The notes beneath the pieces were generated by a model that saw nothing but the letters and a program-made list of their open reading frames with translations, ran no database searches and was not told the origin of the DNA. Made by a program: the position numbers and the translations under genes. A stretch of DNA of 64,000 nucleotides, taken from NCBI RefSeq assembly GCF_043290135.1, contig NC_134701.1, positions 65,169,502 to 65,233,501 on the forward strand. Direction: 5' to 3'. Of the stretch, positions 49,080 through 58,766 are shown in pieces (positions within the stretch are counted from its first letter, which is position 1; each line of letters begins with the position of its first letter). The DNA is from Rhipicephalus microplus (lineage: Eukaryota; Arthropoda; Arachnida; Ixodida; Ixodidae).

Positions 49080-51048
49080 TTATTCCTCAATCGGGGGTGT
49101 TAAATCGGTGGATAAGGTATGACTCTCGTTGTTCACGTTATTGGTTTGATTTAAATTTTGTCTCTAAGAGCGTTACTGATAGTTTGTCGAATGCATGGTC
49201 AGGAAGATTGAGATGTTTTAATAGGGGCAGATTTGGGGCTGATTTTGCATGGGCTCTGTGATTATTGAAGCGAATTCTGAATGGTGTTTCTGTTTGTGCT
49301 ATGTACTGCATACTGCACACGTTGCATTCGAGTAAGTATACCACATTACAGGAATCGCATGTTAGGTTTCCTCGTATGTTAATTGAGAACTTGGCTTGGG
49401 TGCTGGTTGCTTTGTGTGTTTCTCGCATCGCTTTACATACAAGCCATCGTGACTTTAAACAAGGTCGGCATGAATTATTAGGGGATGAGGTATTGATTTA
49501 AGAGTGGACAAGTGTGTCTATGAGCTTGCGTGGTCGTCGGTAAACGACGCCAGGAGCAGATGGGAATGCGCGTTTCAGACGTTCACTTTGTTCAAGAATG
49601 TTGTAATGTCGTTTAATAATTTTGTTTACATTGGGGAAATTTTGGCTGTAAGTTAAGCAGAGGCTTGTTTGTTGTGGGTCTTTTTGTGGTGGTCCCTTCA
49701 TAAGTAAGTCAGCACGCTTCACTTTTCTTGTTTTTTGAACGGCGTCGTCAATTACATGTTAGGGGTATTTTTGTTTATCGAGCATAAGTTTTAGCCTTTG
49801 TGAGCTTATGTCAAAACCAGCGTCTCTTGAGCAGATTCGCATAAGCCGGGGAGCCTGGCTGTATGGAATACTGTTTTCAAAGTGGCGCTGGTGATCGCTT
49901 TGGTAATGGAGGTATTGTTGTCGATCCCTTTGTTTGCGACATATGGTTGTAGAAATCTCTTCCTCTTCTATCATTATGGTAACATCAAGAAAATTTGTGG
50001 TTGTTTGCCAGTATGTGTGTGTGAAGTGTATGTTCGGATGTACAGCATTGTAAGTGTCGATAAAGCTGAGAAGTTCATCCTCGCTGTGGGTTCAAATAAG
50101 AAAGATGTCATCTATATATTTTCTGTATCGCAGTGGTTTCAAGGAACTTTCTGCAAGAAACTCCGATTCTAGCTTTCCTAAATTATGTCGGCATAATTGG
50201 GTGCCATTTTGGCGCCCATAGCGGTCCCGCTAATGTGTCGAAGATACTCTTGGTTAAATTCCAATGAATTTAATTCGAGGACCATTGTCGTCAAATTTGC
50301 GATGGCAGAGAAATCTGGGGTGTTAGATTGTCTATGGTCTGTGTACATGTTTTTTAATGGAGCTATGCCGTCATCGTGAGGAATATTTGTATATAATGAA
50401 GAGACATCAAGAGTAACAAAGTACGAGTTTTTCGGTACACGCAGACCTGCAATGTCGCGAAGAATATGTGTGGTGTCTTTTATGTACGACGCGAGGGTGC
50501 ATAGAACGAGGCTTATTAATTTGTCCACGTACACTGATATTGGTTCAGTTATTGCACCGATGCCTGATATGATTGGTCGACCTGGGTTACCAGGTTTATG
50601 AATTTTTGGGAGGATTTAGAAGCGACCTGGACGAGGGTATGCTGCTCGCATCAGTTTGTCGTCAGTGTTGGTTATCTTTTCTGCATCCAACAGTTTCTTT
50701 AGTTCTGTTGATACGATACGTTTGTATTCGTTGGTCGGATCACCTGGGAGGCGTTCGTAAAATTTTGAGTCGTCTAGTTAGCGGTATGCTTCTTGTAAGT
50801 AGTTGGTTGTATTAAGCACTACAATTGCTTCTCCTTTGTCAGCGGGTTTTATTGTTAGCGGCCTTCGATCAACAACTGACAAGCGGCGAAGCGCGTCGGC
50901 ATTTATACTCCCGCCGTCGAATGTTCTAGCGCTACCGCTGGCGGCGGCGTACGTTCCAGAACAATCTGTACCATTCGCACAGTGGGCGTGATCTTATCGA
51001 AATGATCTACTACCTTCATTGTCATTAAAAATCATGACTGCTGATTTT
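49080..51048 (-). pseudogene. PLE-C reverse transcriptase and GIY-YIG endonuclease
   Basis: Minus strand, right to left: KSAVMIFNDNE, the 155-bp LTR piece, LTIKPADKGEAIVVLNTTNY (RT-N), LPKIHKPGNPGRPIISGIGAI, YFVTLDVSSLYTNIPHDDGI (first catalytic Asp), SGTAMGAKMAPNYADI. Then LRYRKYIDDIFLI carries the intact YIDD motif near 50130, followed at once by a TGA. Next are QYLHYQSDHQRHFENSIPYSQ, a Cys pair (CRPCLKSRWLVC), and GIY-YIG (VVYLLECNVCSMQYIAQTETPFRIRFNNH, where YIGQT has become YIAQT). PLEs couple RT and endonuclease for target-primed insertion. Several stops and the LTR insert make this copy defective, but the motifs are well kept. Confidence 0.85.
50859..51013 (-). repeat. 155-bp internal piece of the gypsy-1 LTR inside PLE-C
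   Basis: Identical by eye to 53358-53512, the middle of the left LTR of the element at 53203-59173. It has neither LTR end and no obvious target duplication. It carries the LTR TATA box (tttata on plus at 50902-50907). The length is not a multiple of three and it interrupts the PLE frame between NDNE and LTIKPADKG. Confidence 0.9.
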
Positions 51049-51418
51049 TCCTTACCAGGGCCAGGAGGCGCCGTCTGGTTGGGAACAATGCGTTAGTAAA
51101 AAAAATGTTACACAGACCGCAAACATCCTAAAGGTGAAAAGGAGAAAGGGGAGAGAGATGGAGGGGAAGGGGAAGGAAGAGTAAAAGGGGGTGCCGGGGG
51201 GAGTCCACCTCATATTCTCCTTTTTATCTTTTTTTCTATTCTTTCTTCTTTTCTTTTTTTCTTTTTTGCTTTCTTTCTCTCTTTCTCTTTCTCACCCTAC
51301 AATTCAAGATTGTATAAAGCTGAGCACCAACAAACTGTACCCTCAATCCTGATGAAGGCCAGACTAGGCCGAAGCGTCGAAATAAACCACGCTGTGGCCG
51401 CTCTCGTAGGATCTACTA
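51049..51418 (+). repeat. PLE-C inverted terminal repeat, right arm
   Basis: The counterpart of 48307-48672, followed directly by a (TA)n array. Carries the hammerhead-like core at 51349-51378. Confidence 0.8.
51349..51378 (+). ncRNA. Hammerhead-ribozyme-like core (PLE-C right arm)
   Basis: Order CTGATGA, stem II AGGCC/GGCC closing an AGACTA loop, GAAG, then CGTC. In minimal type I hammerheads GAAA-CGUC forms a two-base stem III and a GUC cleavage triplet. Here A15.1 is G, a possible G-U pair. Stem I pairing is weak on this copy. The motif order and its place in a PLE terminal repeat support the call. Activity is not shown. Confidence 0.55.
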
Positions 51419-51419
51419 G

Positions 51420-51421
<2 letters not shown>

Positions 51422-51494
<73 letters not shown>
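51422..51494. repeat. (TA)n microsatellite, about 73 bp
   Basis: A pure TA array between PLE-C and PLE-D. YIYIYI frames are artefacts. Confidence 0.97.
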
Positions 51495-51495
<1 letters not shown>

Positions 51496-52376
51496 AAAAA
51501 CAAAAACGATTATTCGTATAGGAAGAAGACGCACATACGAAGTTATTTTATTGACGTTTCGGCCGTGGGTCCGGCCTTCATCAGAATACAGTTTATGGCA
51601 CGAGTGCTGTTTATATACATGTGCATATCAGTAAGATACAAATGTGAAAACCGGCATGAAAGGCAATATATGGGCATATCTATATATGAAAACCACACAA
51701 TATGAAGGGCACCTAATCTACGAGTAAAAAGATATTGCTTCCATGCGCGAGCACGTTGTTTACAAATAAAAGAAGAAACGAATAAAAGATAAAGCACAAA
51801 ACCTGAAGAGTAGTCCGACCGGTAAAAGCAAAAGAAAAAAAGAAAAAACCATAAAATACTAATAAAAATGACAAAGACGTTACAAAGCTGCTACGTAATC
51901 AACGAATACAGACAATGTAGTGCGACTTGCTGAGCAAGGTTGAAAAAAGATGGACAGGGTGATACAGGTTACGCAGATAGGCAACTAAGTTTTCCTACGT
52001 TTTCATTCAGACCAGATGCGACGGCGTTGAACTTATAGATGAGGAATGATTCACGGGCTTCTCTATCATAATTTGTGCGGAAACCAGATTCTAGTAATGT
52101 GACCTGTAGGTTTTCAAAAGAGTGGCCAGGGAGGTGCACGTGTCTTTAAATGGGCAAGTGGAGCAAGGTGTTAGCATTAGATTTATGGTTGTTAAAACGC
52201 AGTCTAAAAGGCCCTTCTGTTTGACCAATGTACTGTATTTCACATAGCGCACATTCTATCATGTATATCACGTTCTTAGAATCGCAGCCAAGATTGCCTT
52301 TGATTTTTAAGGAAAAGCTGGAACCAGTACTGGTGACCTGTTGGCATATGCGCATGTAAGGGCATACTTTGCATCG
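51495..52376 (-). pseudogene. Penelope-like element D: GIY-YIG end and 3' region, 5'-truncated
   Basis: Minus strand: RCKVCPYMRICQQVTSTGSSF, GNLGCDSKNVIYMIECALCEIQYIGQTEGPFRLRFNNHKS (complete GIY-YIG with YIG, Arg and the Asn-His segment). After an in-frame TAG near 52146 the frame continues as RHVHLPGHSFENLQVTLLES, FLIYKFNAVASG. The RT is absent. The 5' end stops in RCKVCP at about 52376 and turns into a fold-back of the same 14 bases (52360-52373 against 52380-52393). The 3' part carries a hammerhead-like core at 51553-51584. Confidence 0.82.
51553..51584 (-). ncRNA. Hammerhead ribozyme candidate (PLE-D), complete core
   Basis: Minus strand: CTGATGA, stem II GGCC...GGCC around GGACCCAC, GAAA, CGTC. 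Stem III would be the minimal AC/GU pair with no loop, and GUC would be the cleavage triplet. The bases after the cleavage point (AATA) pair with those before CTGATGA (TATT), giving a 4-bp stem I start. Minimal hammerheads of this form are known in Penelope-like elements, where they act in tandem or inverted terminal repeats. Confidence 0.68.
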
Positions 52377-52393
52377 CGGTGCAAAGTATGCCC
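52360..52393. repeat. 14-bp perfect inverted repeat at the PLE-D 5' junction
   Basis: GGGCATACTTTGCA, 6-nt spacer, TGCAAAGTATGCCC. The left arm is PLE coding sequence, the right arm its inverted copy. Confidence 0.88.
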
Positions 52394-52529
52394 TAACCAA
52401 AGTATGCCTAACCAACGAAGAAAGAGTTAAAATAGAAGAAATCACAATAAGACACGCCCTGTCAAAATAGTTTCCGATCAAGGACTTTTCACAAGGACTT
52501 TTATGCAGCTCAAGTTCAAACTATTAGCG

Positions 52530-52888
52530 TGTCATACTTCAAGGGTTATGACATCATGTGCTAGACATGAATGATGGGCGTGTACGAAGAAATATGCATA
52601 AAAAAAGCGCACCAAAGAAGCCCAAGCCCATAGCAGTTCCTGCATGTGGCGCGCGGCTGTTTCAGTACTGTTTGACTGCAGTGCCGCCGCTACGGGCAAC
52701 GCGGAAGGTATCAGGCGGTAAGGCATGGTCACGCCACTCAACACTTCTAGTACACTCTACTCGGGTCTTCCGCGTTCACCTTCGCGGAACCGATCAGCTT
52801 CGTTAGTTGGCGGGACGGGAGCTGGCTACGTGCTCTGCATCAGTCACATTAATTGCGCTACACACAACACGCGGTAATTGGTGCCTCA
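52530..52888 (-). mobile_element. 3' LTR of gypsy element 3 (359 bp)
   Basis: Plus strand starts TGTCATACTTC and ends GGTGCCTCA. Read on the minus strand it is TGAGGCACC...GTATGACA, TG...CA. Immediately inward is a minus-strand purine tract (GAGGGGGGAGGAGTTAATA, 52907-52889), as expected for a polypurine tract next to a 3' LTR. The rest of element 3 is 52889-53202 and 59174-59743, split by gypsy element 1. Confidence 0.72.
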
Positions 52889-53202
52889 TATTAACTCCTC
52901 CCCCCTCAAGAGTGTTACTGGATACTCGATGTGCTGTAACGCGATACAAAAACAAACAAAAAATCGCTCAAAATAAACTCTCTCTCGGTGCGCGCACATG
53001 CTGAATCGATTTTAACTTCAATCTCAACAGGAGAACTTTTGCGTCTTTCTGCGAAATAGGCACAGCAACACATATACATATTACTTTCAAATGGTCCTCC
53101 GAAAGAAAACACTCTCGTATTGCGCAACAATGAGCTCCGTGCCAGTCAGTTCGCACGGGCTTGAAACAGGGCACGCGCACCGTGCATATTCCGGTGGCAT
53201 AT
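52889..53202 (-). mobile_element. Gypsy element 3 internal 3' region with polypurine tract
   Basis: The polypurine tract is at 52907-52889. No protein domain is recognisable between it and the insertion point of gypsy element 1 (ATAT at 53199-53202). It continues at 59174. Confidence 0.6.
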
Positions 53203-53609
53203 TGTCACGGGGTCGTGACGTGGCCGAAGACAGGAGACTTCGTGTTGGGCTTTAACTGTTTATTTGGGCGAACCTGTGCCCGGTAAACGGAAAGTCCAAT
53301 TACAGCAGCAGTCTTGCACAGATAGCAGTCTCGGACTGATAGCGGCGAACGGAGCGTCGGCCTTCGATCAACAACTGACAAGCGGCGAAGCGCGTCGGCA
53401 TTTATACTCCCGCCGTCGAATGTTCTAGCGCTACCGCTGGCGGCGGCGTACGTTCCAGAACAATCTGTACCATTCGCACAGTGGGCGTGATCTTATCGAA
53501 ATGATCTACTACAGTCCGGAACCCTCTCGAAAACTGCAGGCGCGGTTTGCGCTGAGAATCGTGTGGTGTTTTGGGATGATAACAAAAGTTTGGGAAATGG
53601 AACGTGGCA
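53203..53609 (-). repeat. 3' LTR of gypsy element 1
   Basis: Minus strand TGCCACGTTCC...CCCGTGACA. TATAAA at 53406-53401 and AATAAA at 53264-53259 give a compact promoter and poly(A) signal about 140 bp apart. Positions 53358-53512 recur exactly inside PLE-C. Confidence 0.95.
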
Positions 53610-53624
53610 TTGCCCCCCTCTGAA
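53610..53624 (-). promoter_or_regulatory. Polypurine tract of gypsy element 1
   Basis: Minus strand AGAGGGGGGCAA directly before the LTR TG. It primes plus-strand DNA synthesis during reverse transcription. Confidence 0.85.
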
Positions 53625-53738
53625 AAAGGCATCGTCTCGATGCTTTAACTAAAGATGAAGGTACAATAATAATGCAAGAAAGTACAATGAATAAATTACA
53701 ATACAACAATTATACAAAAAAAGCACTGTTTCAGTTTG

Positions 53739-56700
53739 TTAACGCGCATGAAACGGCTTTAGGCGTGCGACATGGACGACTTCAGGTCGCGATCGGCGTC
53801 GTTGAGAGTTCGTGATGCCGTCGGGGACAACCTCGTAATCAAGTGGGCCGAGACGTCGAACCACCCTGTACGGTCCGAAGTACCGTCGCAGAAGCTTTTC
53901 ACTTAGTCCACGTCGGCGTATCGGCGTCCACACCCAAACACGTTCACCGGGCTGGTATTCCACGAAGCGTCGTCGAAGGTTGTAACGGTGGCTGTCGGTC
54001 GTCTGCTGATTCTTGATACGGAGCCGCGCAAGTTGTCGGGCTTCTTCGGCGCGATGAAGGTACTCGCTCACATCGAGGTTTTCTTCGTCGCTGACGTTGG
54101 GTAACATGGCATCGAGCGTCGTTGTCGGGCTCCTTCCGTAGACCAATTTGTATGGAGATATCTGCGTCGTCTCCTGCACTGCCGTGTTGTATGCGAAGGT
54201 CACATACGGAAGAATGGCGTCCCACGTCTTGTGTTCGACATCGACGTACATTGACAGCATGTCGGCGATCGTCTTGTTAAGCCGCTTGGTGAGGCCGTTG
54301 GTCTGTGGGTGGTACGCTGTCGTCCGGCGGTGGTTTGTTTGGCTGTATGCCAAGATCGCTTGAGTTAAGTCGGCAGTGAATGCCGTTCCTTTGTTGGTGA
54401 TAAGGACCTCCGGGGCGCCGTGACGTAGGACGATATTTTCGACGAAGAACTTAGCTACCTCGGATGCACTGCCTTTTGGCAGGGCTTTTGTCTCGGCGTA
54501 GCGGGTGAGGTAGTCGGTAGCTACCACGATCCACTTGTTTCCGAAAGCCGACGTCGGGAACGGCCCCAGTAGGTCCATACCAATCTGCTGGAAAGGTCGG
54601 CAAGGTGGATCTATTGGCTGCAGAAGTCCCGCTGGCCTTGTCGGCGGTGTCTTGCGTCGCTGTCAGTCCCGGCATGTACTCACATAACGAGTGACGTCGG
54701 TTGTAAGACGCGCCCAGTAGTACCTTTCTTGTATCCTCGCGAGCGTGCGAGAAACACCGAGGTGCCCTGCCGTCGGATCGTCGTGCAGGGCCTGCAGGAG
54801 TTCTGGTCGCAGAGCTGAAGGCACCACAAGGAGGTACTTAGCCCGAAGCGGTGAAAAGTTTTTCTTTTGTAGAAGACCGTTTCGTAGAAAAAACGACGCA
54901 AGTGCGCGCTTGAATACCTTCGGGACTTCGGCGGTCCTGCCTTCGAGGTATTCTATTAGGGCTTTAGGTTCCGGGTCGGCCCGCTGTCGTTCAGCGAAGT
55001 CGTCGGTAGTGATCGTTCCCAAGAAGTAGTCGTCATCCGGGTCGTCCGGTAGCGGTTGGTCGACAGGCGCACGAGAGAGACAGTCGGCGTCGGAGTGTTT
55101 TTTGCCGGACTTGTAAATGACAGTAATGTCATATTCTTGAAGTCTCAGGCTCCATCGTGCGAGGCGACCTGAAGGGTCCTTCAAAGTAGCTAGCCAACAC
55201 AAGGCGTGGTGGTCGCTCACAACTTTGAAGGGCCTGCCGTAGAGGTATGGGCGAAATTTCGACGTAGCCCAGATGATGGCGAGGCACTCCTTTTCTGTTG
55301 TGGAATAATTTGCTTCTGCTTTGGATAGCGATCGGCTGGCGTAACTAATAACCCTTTCAAGTCCGTCAGCCCTCTGCACAAGAACGGCGCCAAGACCTAC
55401 GCTGCTTGCGTCCGTATGTATTTCTGTCTCGGCGAATTCGTCGAAATGGGCAAGTAACGGAGGCGTCTGGAGGCGATGTTTAAGCTCCTGGAAAGCGTGT
55501 TCCTGTGGCGTTTCCCACTTGAACTCCACGTCGGCCTTGGTAAGGTTAGTGAGAGGATCAGCGATGCGGGCGAAGTTTTTCACGAACCGCCTATAATAGG
55601 CGCACAGGCCCAGAAATCGGCGCACGGCTTTCTTGTCAGTGGGCGGCGGGAAGTCGGCGATGGCGGCTGTTTTCCGTGGATCAGGACGAACTCCAGACTT
55701 GCTGATAACGTGCCCCAGAAACAAGAGCTCTTCATACGCAAATCTGCACTTTTCTGGCTTCAGTGTGAGTCCGGAAGTCTTGATGGCTTGAAGTACAGCT
55801 TCAAGGCGCCGAAGATGCTCGTCGAAACTCGAGGAAAACACGATGACGTCGTCCAAGTACACAAGGCAAGTCTGCCACTTCAATCCTGCCAGTACTGTAT
55901 CCATAACGCGTTGAAAAGTTGCAGGCGCTGAGCAAAGGCCGAAGGGCATCACCTTAAACTCGAAGAGGCCGTCCGGTGTTATAAACGCTGTCTTCTCTCG
56001 GTCTCTTTCGTCGACTTCGATTTGCCAATAGCCAGTCTTAAGGTCCATTGACGAAAAGTACTTGGCGTTATGGAGCCGATCAAGTGCGTCGTCTATTCGT
56101 GGGAGAGGATACACGTCCTTTCTTGTGATTTTGTTCAGGCGGCGATAATCGACGCAGAAACGTAGGGTCCCATCCTTTTTCTTCACTAACACCACGGGGG
56201 ATGCCCATGGGCTCTTGGACGGCTGGATAATGTCATCCCGCAGCATTTCATCAACTTTTCTCTTCATGGCCTCACGTTCTCGCGTCGAAACCCTGTACGG
56301 ACTCTGACGGAGTGGTCTGGCATTTTCTTCGGTTATGATGCGATGTTTTGTGATTGGGGTCTGCCGAATTTTCGATGACGACGAAAAGCAATCTTCGTAT
56401 TGCAGGAGCAGGGCCTTGAGCTGTTCTTGCTTATCGTTCGGAAGTCTGGGATTGACGTCGAAAGCTATGGGAGGGGCTTGGTTCCTCTGAGCAGGTGCCG
56501 CAGAATCGGCGAGGGCGAAAGCACTGGTGGCTTCGACAATTTCTTCGATGTATGCGACCGTTGTTCCTTTGTTCACATGTTTGTACTCATTGCTGAAATT
56601 CGTGAGCATAACCGTTGCTTTGCCTCCCCGCAGCTCTGCAATTCCTCTTGCGACGCAAATATTTCGGGTGACCAACAGATGCCGACTGCCTTCAACGACG

Positions 56701-57398
56701 CCTTTGAAGTCAGGTGATTCAGGAGCGCCGACTGAAATAATGACGCTTGAGCGAGGCGGAATGGTGACTTGTTCTTCCAGCACATTCAAGGCATGGTGTC
56801 CAGACGGCGTGCGCGGCGGTAGTGCTTCTTCTGTGGATAACGTTATCGACTTTGTTTTTAGGTTGATGACAGCACCATGGAGGCATAAGAAGTCCATGCC
56901 AAGGATGACATCTCTCGAGCAACGCTGTAGGACTATGAAGTCTGTAGGATAAATACGGCCGTTAATGGTGACTCTCGCTGTGCAGATTCCTGCAGGCGTT
57001 ACGAGATGACCTCCGGCTGTGCGGATTTCAGGGCCTTTCCAAGCTGTCCTAACTTTCTTTAACTTCGCGGCGAACGACCCACTGATGACAGAATAGTCGG
57101 CTCCAGTATCGACGAGAGCGGTCACACTGTGGCCGTCGATAAGAACGTCGAGGTCGCTAGTTCGCCGTCTCGCATTACAGTTAGGGCGTGGCGTCGGGTC
57201 ACGGCTGCGTCGGCTTGTCCCGCTGCTTCCATGTTGCGTCGTCAGGCCACCTTCAGTAAGTGAGCTTTCGCCGTCAGGGCTTTGCCTGGTTGGCGTTGTG
57301 TTCGGGAAGCTCCGTCGCGGCGTCGTCGTCGTCGGAGGATCTTCGGTAGTTCGTCGCACAGCAACCGCACCTCCACCGGTTGCTGCCCTTAGTTTCCC
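53739..57398 (-). pseudogene. pol: Gypsy element 1 pol: protease, RT, RNase H, integrase
   Basis: Entered by -1 shift from gag (GKLRAATGGG...). Protease VTALVDTGADYS at about 57120. RT has LPRIDDALDRL near 56080, MPFGLCSAPATFQR and YLDDVIVFS near 55855, catalytic pair intact. RNase H has IHTDASSVGLGAV near 55400 and NYSTTEKECLAIIW, with HSDADCLSR at its end. The integrase zinc region (HDDPTAGHLGVSRTLARIQERYYW...CRD) ends at a TGA at 54665-54663 exactly where the last zinc Cys belongs. The frame continues without shift to LLGPFPTSAFGNKW. Catalytic Asp 2 is Asn (VLITNKGTAF, normally TD) and Glu is Lys (NGLTKRLNKT, normally TE). The C-terminal module YFGPYRVVRRLGPLDYEV and the stop at 53739 are kept. 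RT looks usable, integrase does not. Confidence 0.93.
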
Positions 57399-58742
57399 GG
57401 ATGCGGGCTAGGAGACCGGCCCCGCGTTGGGCCAGAGTACTGTCGGTGGTGCGGTGACGTGCGGCGGCTGGGCGACGGCGAACGCGAAGGGCTTCGTGGT
57501 GTCCACCGAGTTCCTGTCAGGTAGTCGGCGATGTCACGTGGTCGTTCTCCTGGCTGCGGACGTGGTGCATCGACGGCGAAGCCACGCAGTCCCATCTGTC
57601 GGTACTGGCAACGGCGGTAAGTGTGCCCGGCCTCGCCGCAGTGGTAGCACAGTGGGCGGTGGTCAGGGGTGCGCCAAACGTCGGTTTTCCTCGGTGCACT
57701 GCGCTGGCCCGCTGGTGAACGGTAGGCCGTCGGTGCGGGTGGTGGCGGCGGTGGTGTCTGGCGACGGAAGTGCGACGGGGCGGCGTTTTGGCGTGGACGG
57801 GGAGGAGCGTTGTGGCGCACTGCAGCGAGTTTCTGGCTCGGGCAGCGGTGTATGGGGAATTCGAAGTGATTGCCGAACTTCTTCTCGCACAATGTCGGCG
57901 ATCGAATCCACCTGAGGTTGCGCCGAAGGCAACAGTTTGCGCAGCTCTTCCCGCACGATCGCTCGGATCGTTTCACGCAGGTTTTCGGAGTCACTGGTTT
58001 GAGCAGCAGCGCATTCTGGAGTCAGGCGACGATTATACTGTCTGGTGCGCATGTCAAGGGTTTTTTCGATGGTGGTCGCCTCGGATACAAATTCTTGGAC
58101 GGTGTTCGGTGGATTCCTCATTAGTCCCGCGAAGAGCTCCTGTTTTACCCCTCGCATGAGGAAACGAACTTTCTTCTCCTCAGGCATGTCTGGGTCAGCG
58201 TGACGAAATAGGCGGGTCATCTCCTCTGTGAAAATTCCAACCTTCTCATTCGGTAGCTGAACCCGAGTCTCTAGTTGAGCAGCGGCCCTTTTTTTGAGAG
58301 CGACGCTCGCGAACGTTTGCAGAAATGCGCCGCAGAAGACATCCCACGTTCAGAGCGTGGACTCACGATTCTCTAGCCAGGTCCTTGCGGTGTCTTCCAG
58401 GTAGAAGTACACACGCCGGAGCTTTTCTTCGTTGTCCCAGTGGTTGAGGGCGGCCACACGGTCGTATGTTTCTAACCAGGACTCCGGGTCTTCGAACGAT
58501 GACCCATGGAAAATTGGTGGTTCCCTGGGTTGATGCATGACCATCGTGGGCAGGGATGCGGCGGTTGTCATTGTCGCTGCAGTCGCGGTCATGGCCTTGG
58601 TCTTCCGCGCTTTGTCTTCTAGAATCCCGTACTCCGGTGGTAGCCCTTGCTGTCGGCGGCTTGTTCGCTGCTCCTGGTTGGCGTCGGTGTCTTCTCCGCG
58701 ACGTGGGCTGGGTTCACGGCTTGACGGGGGCGTGCGGTACAT
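57389..58742 (-). pseudogene. gag: Gypsy element 1 gag
   Basis: The ATG at 58742-58740 (MYRTPPSSREPSPRRGED) lies only about 25 bp inside the 5' LTR. The capsid region (PPIFHGSSFEDPESWLETYDRVAALNHWDNEEKLRRVYFYLEDTARTWLEN) is typical of gypsy Gag. An in-frame TGA at 58352-58350 breaks it. The same frame goes on (MTRLFRHADPDMPEEKKVRFLMRG, NPPNTVQEFVSEATTIEKTLD). A frame shift near 57835 then leads to the Pro-rich linker and one zinc knuckle CYHCGEAGHTYRRC near 57640, ending SPHPGN at TAA 57391-57389. Expected length is about 450 residues. Gag forms the particle in which reverse transcription occurs. Confidence 0.9.
57392..57398 (-). promoter_or_regulatory. -1 frameshift slippery site GGGAAAC at the gag/pol junction
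   Basis: Gag codons CCG-GGA-AAC-TAA contain the heptamer G-GGA-AAC in the X-XXY-YYZ phase, directly before the gag stop. A -1 slip gives GGG-AAA-CTA, opening pol (GKLRAATGGG). This is the canonical arrangement for programmed -1 frameshifting. Confidence 0.8.
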
Positions 58743-58766
58743 GAACGAAGCAGCACCTCCACCAGA

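Larger units (their letters stand above)
48307..51418 (-). mobile_element. Penelope-like element C with inverted terminal repeats (about 3.1 kb)
   Basis: Two arms of about 365 bp, 48307-48672 and 51049-51418, are inverted copies of each other. Both have the order CTTCATCAGGATTGAGG..., TGTTGGTGCTCAGC, GA/T-rich tracts, GGTGGACTCCC, CTTTAGGATGTTTGC, GCATTGTTCCCAAC when read inward. Between them lies one PLE coding region on the minus strand. Terminal repeats in inverted order are a known Penelope arrangement. Each arm carries a hammerhead-like core. A 155-bp piece of gypsy LTR is embedded at 50859-51013. Confidence 0.82.

Noticed and set aside
58743..58766. Assigning the gypsy element 1 primer-binding site to a named tRNA
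   Set aside because: TCTGGTGGAGGTGCT lies in the right place, but I could not match it to a tRNA 3' end with confidence.
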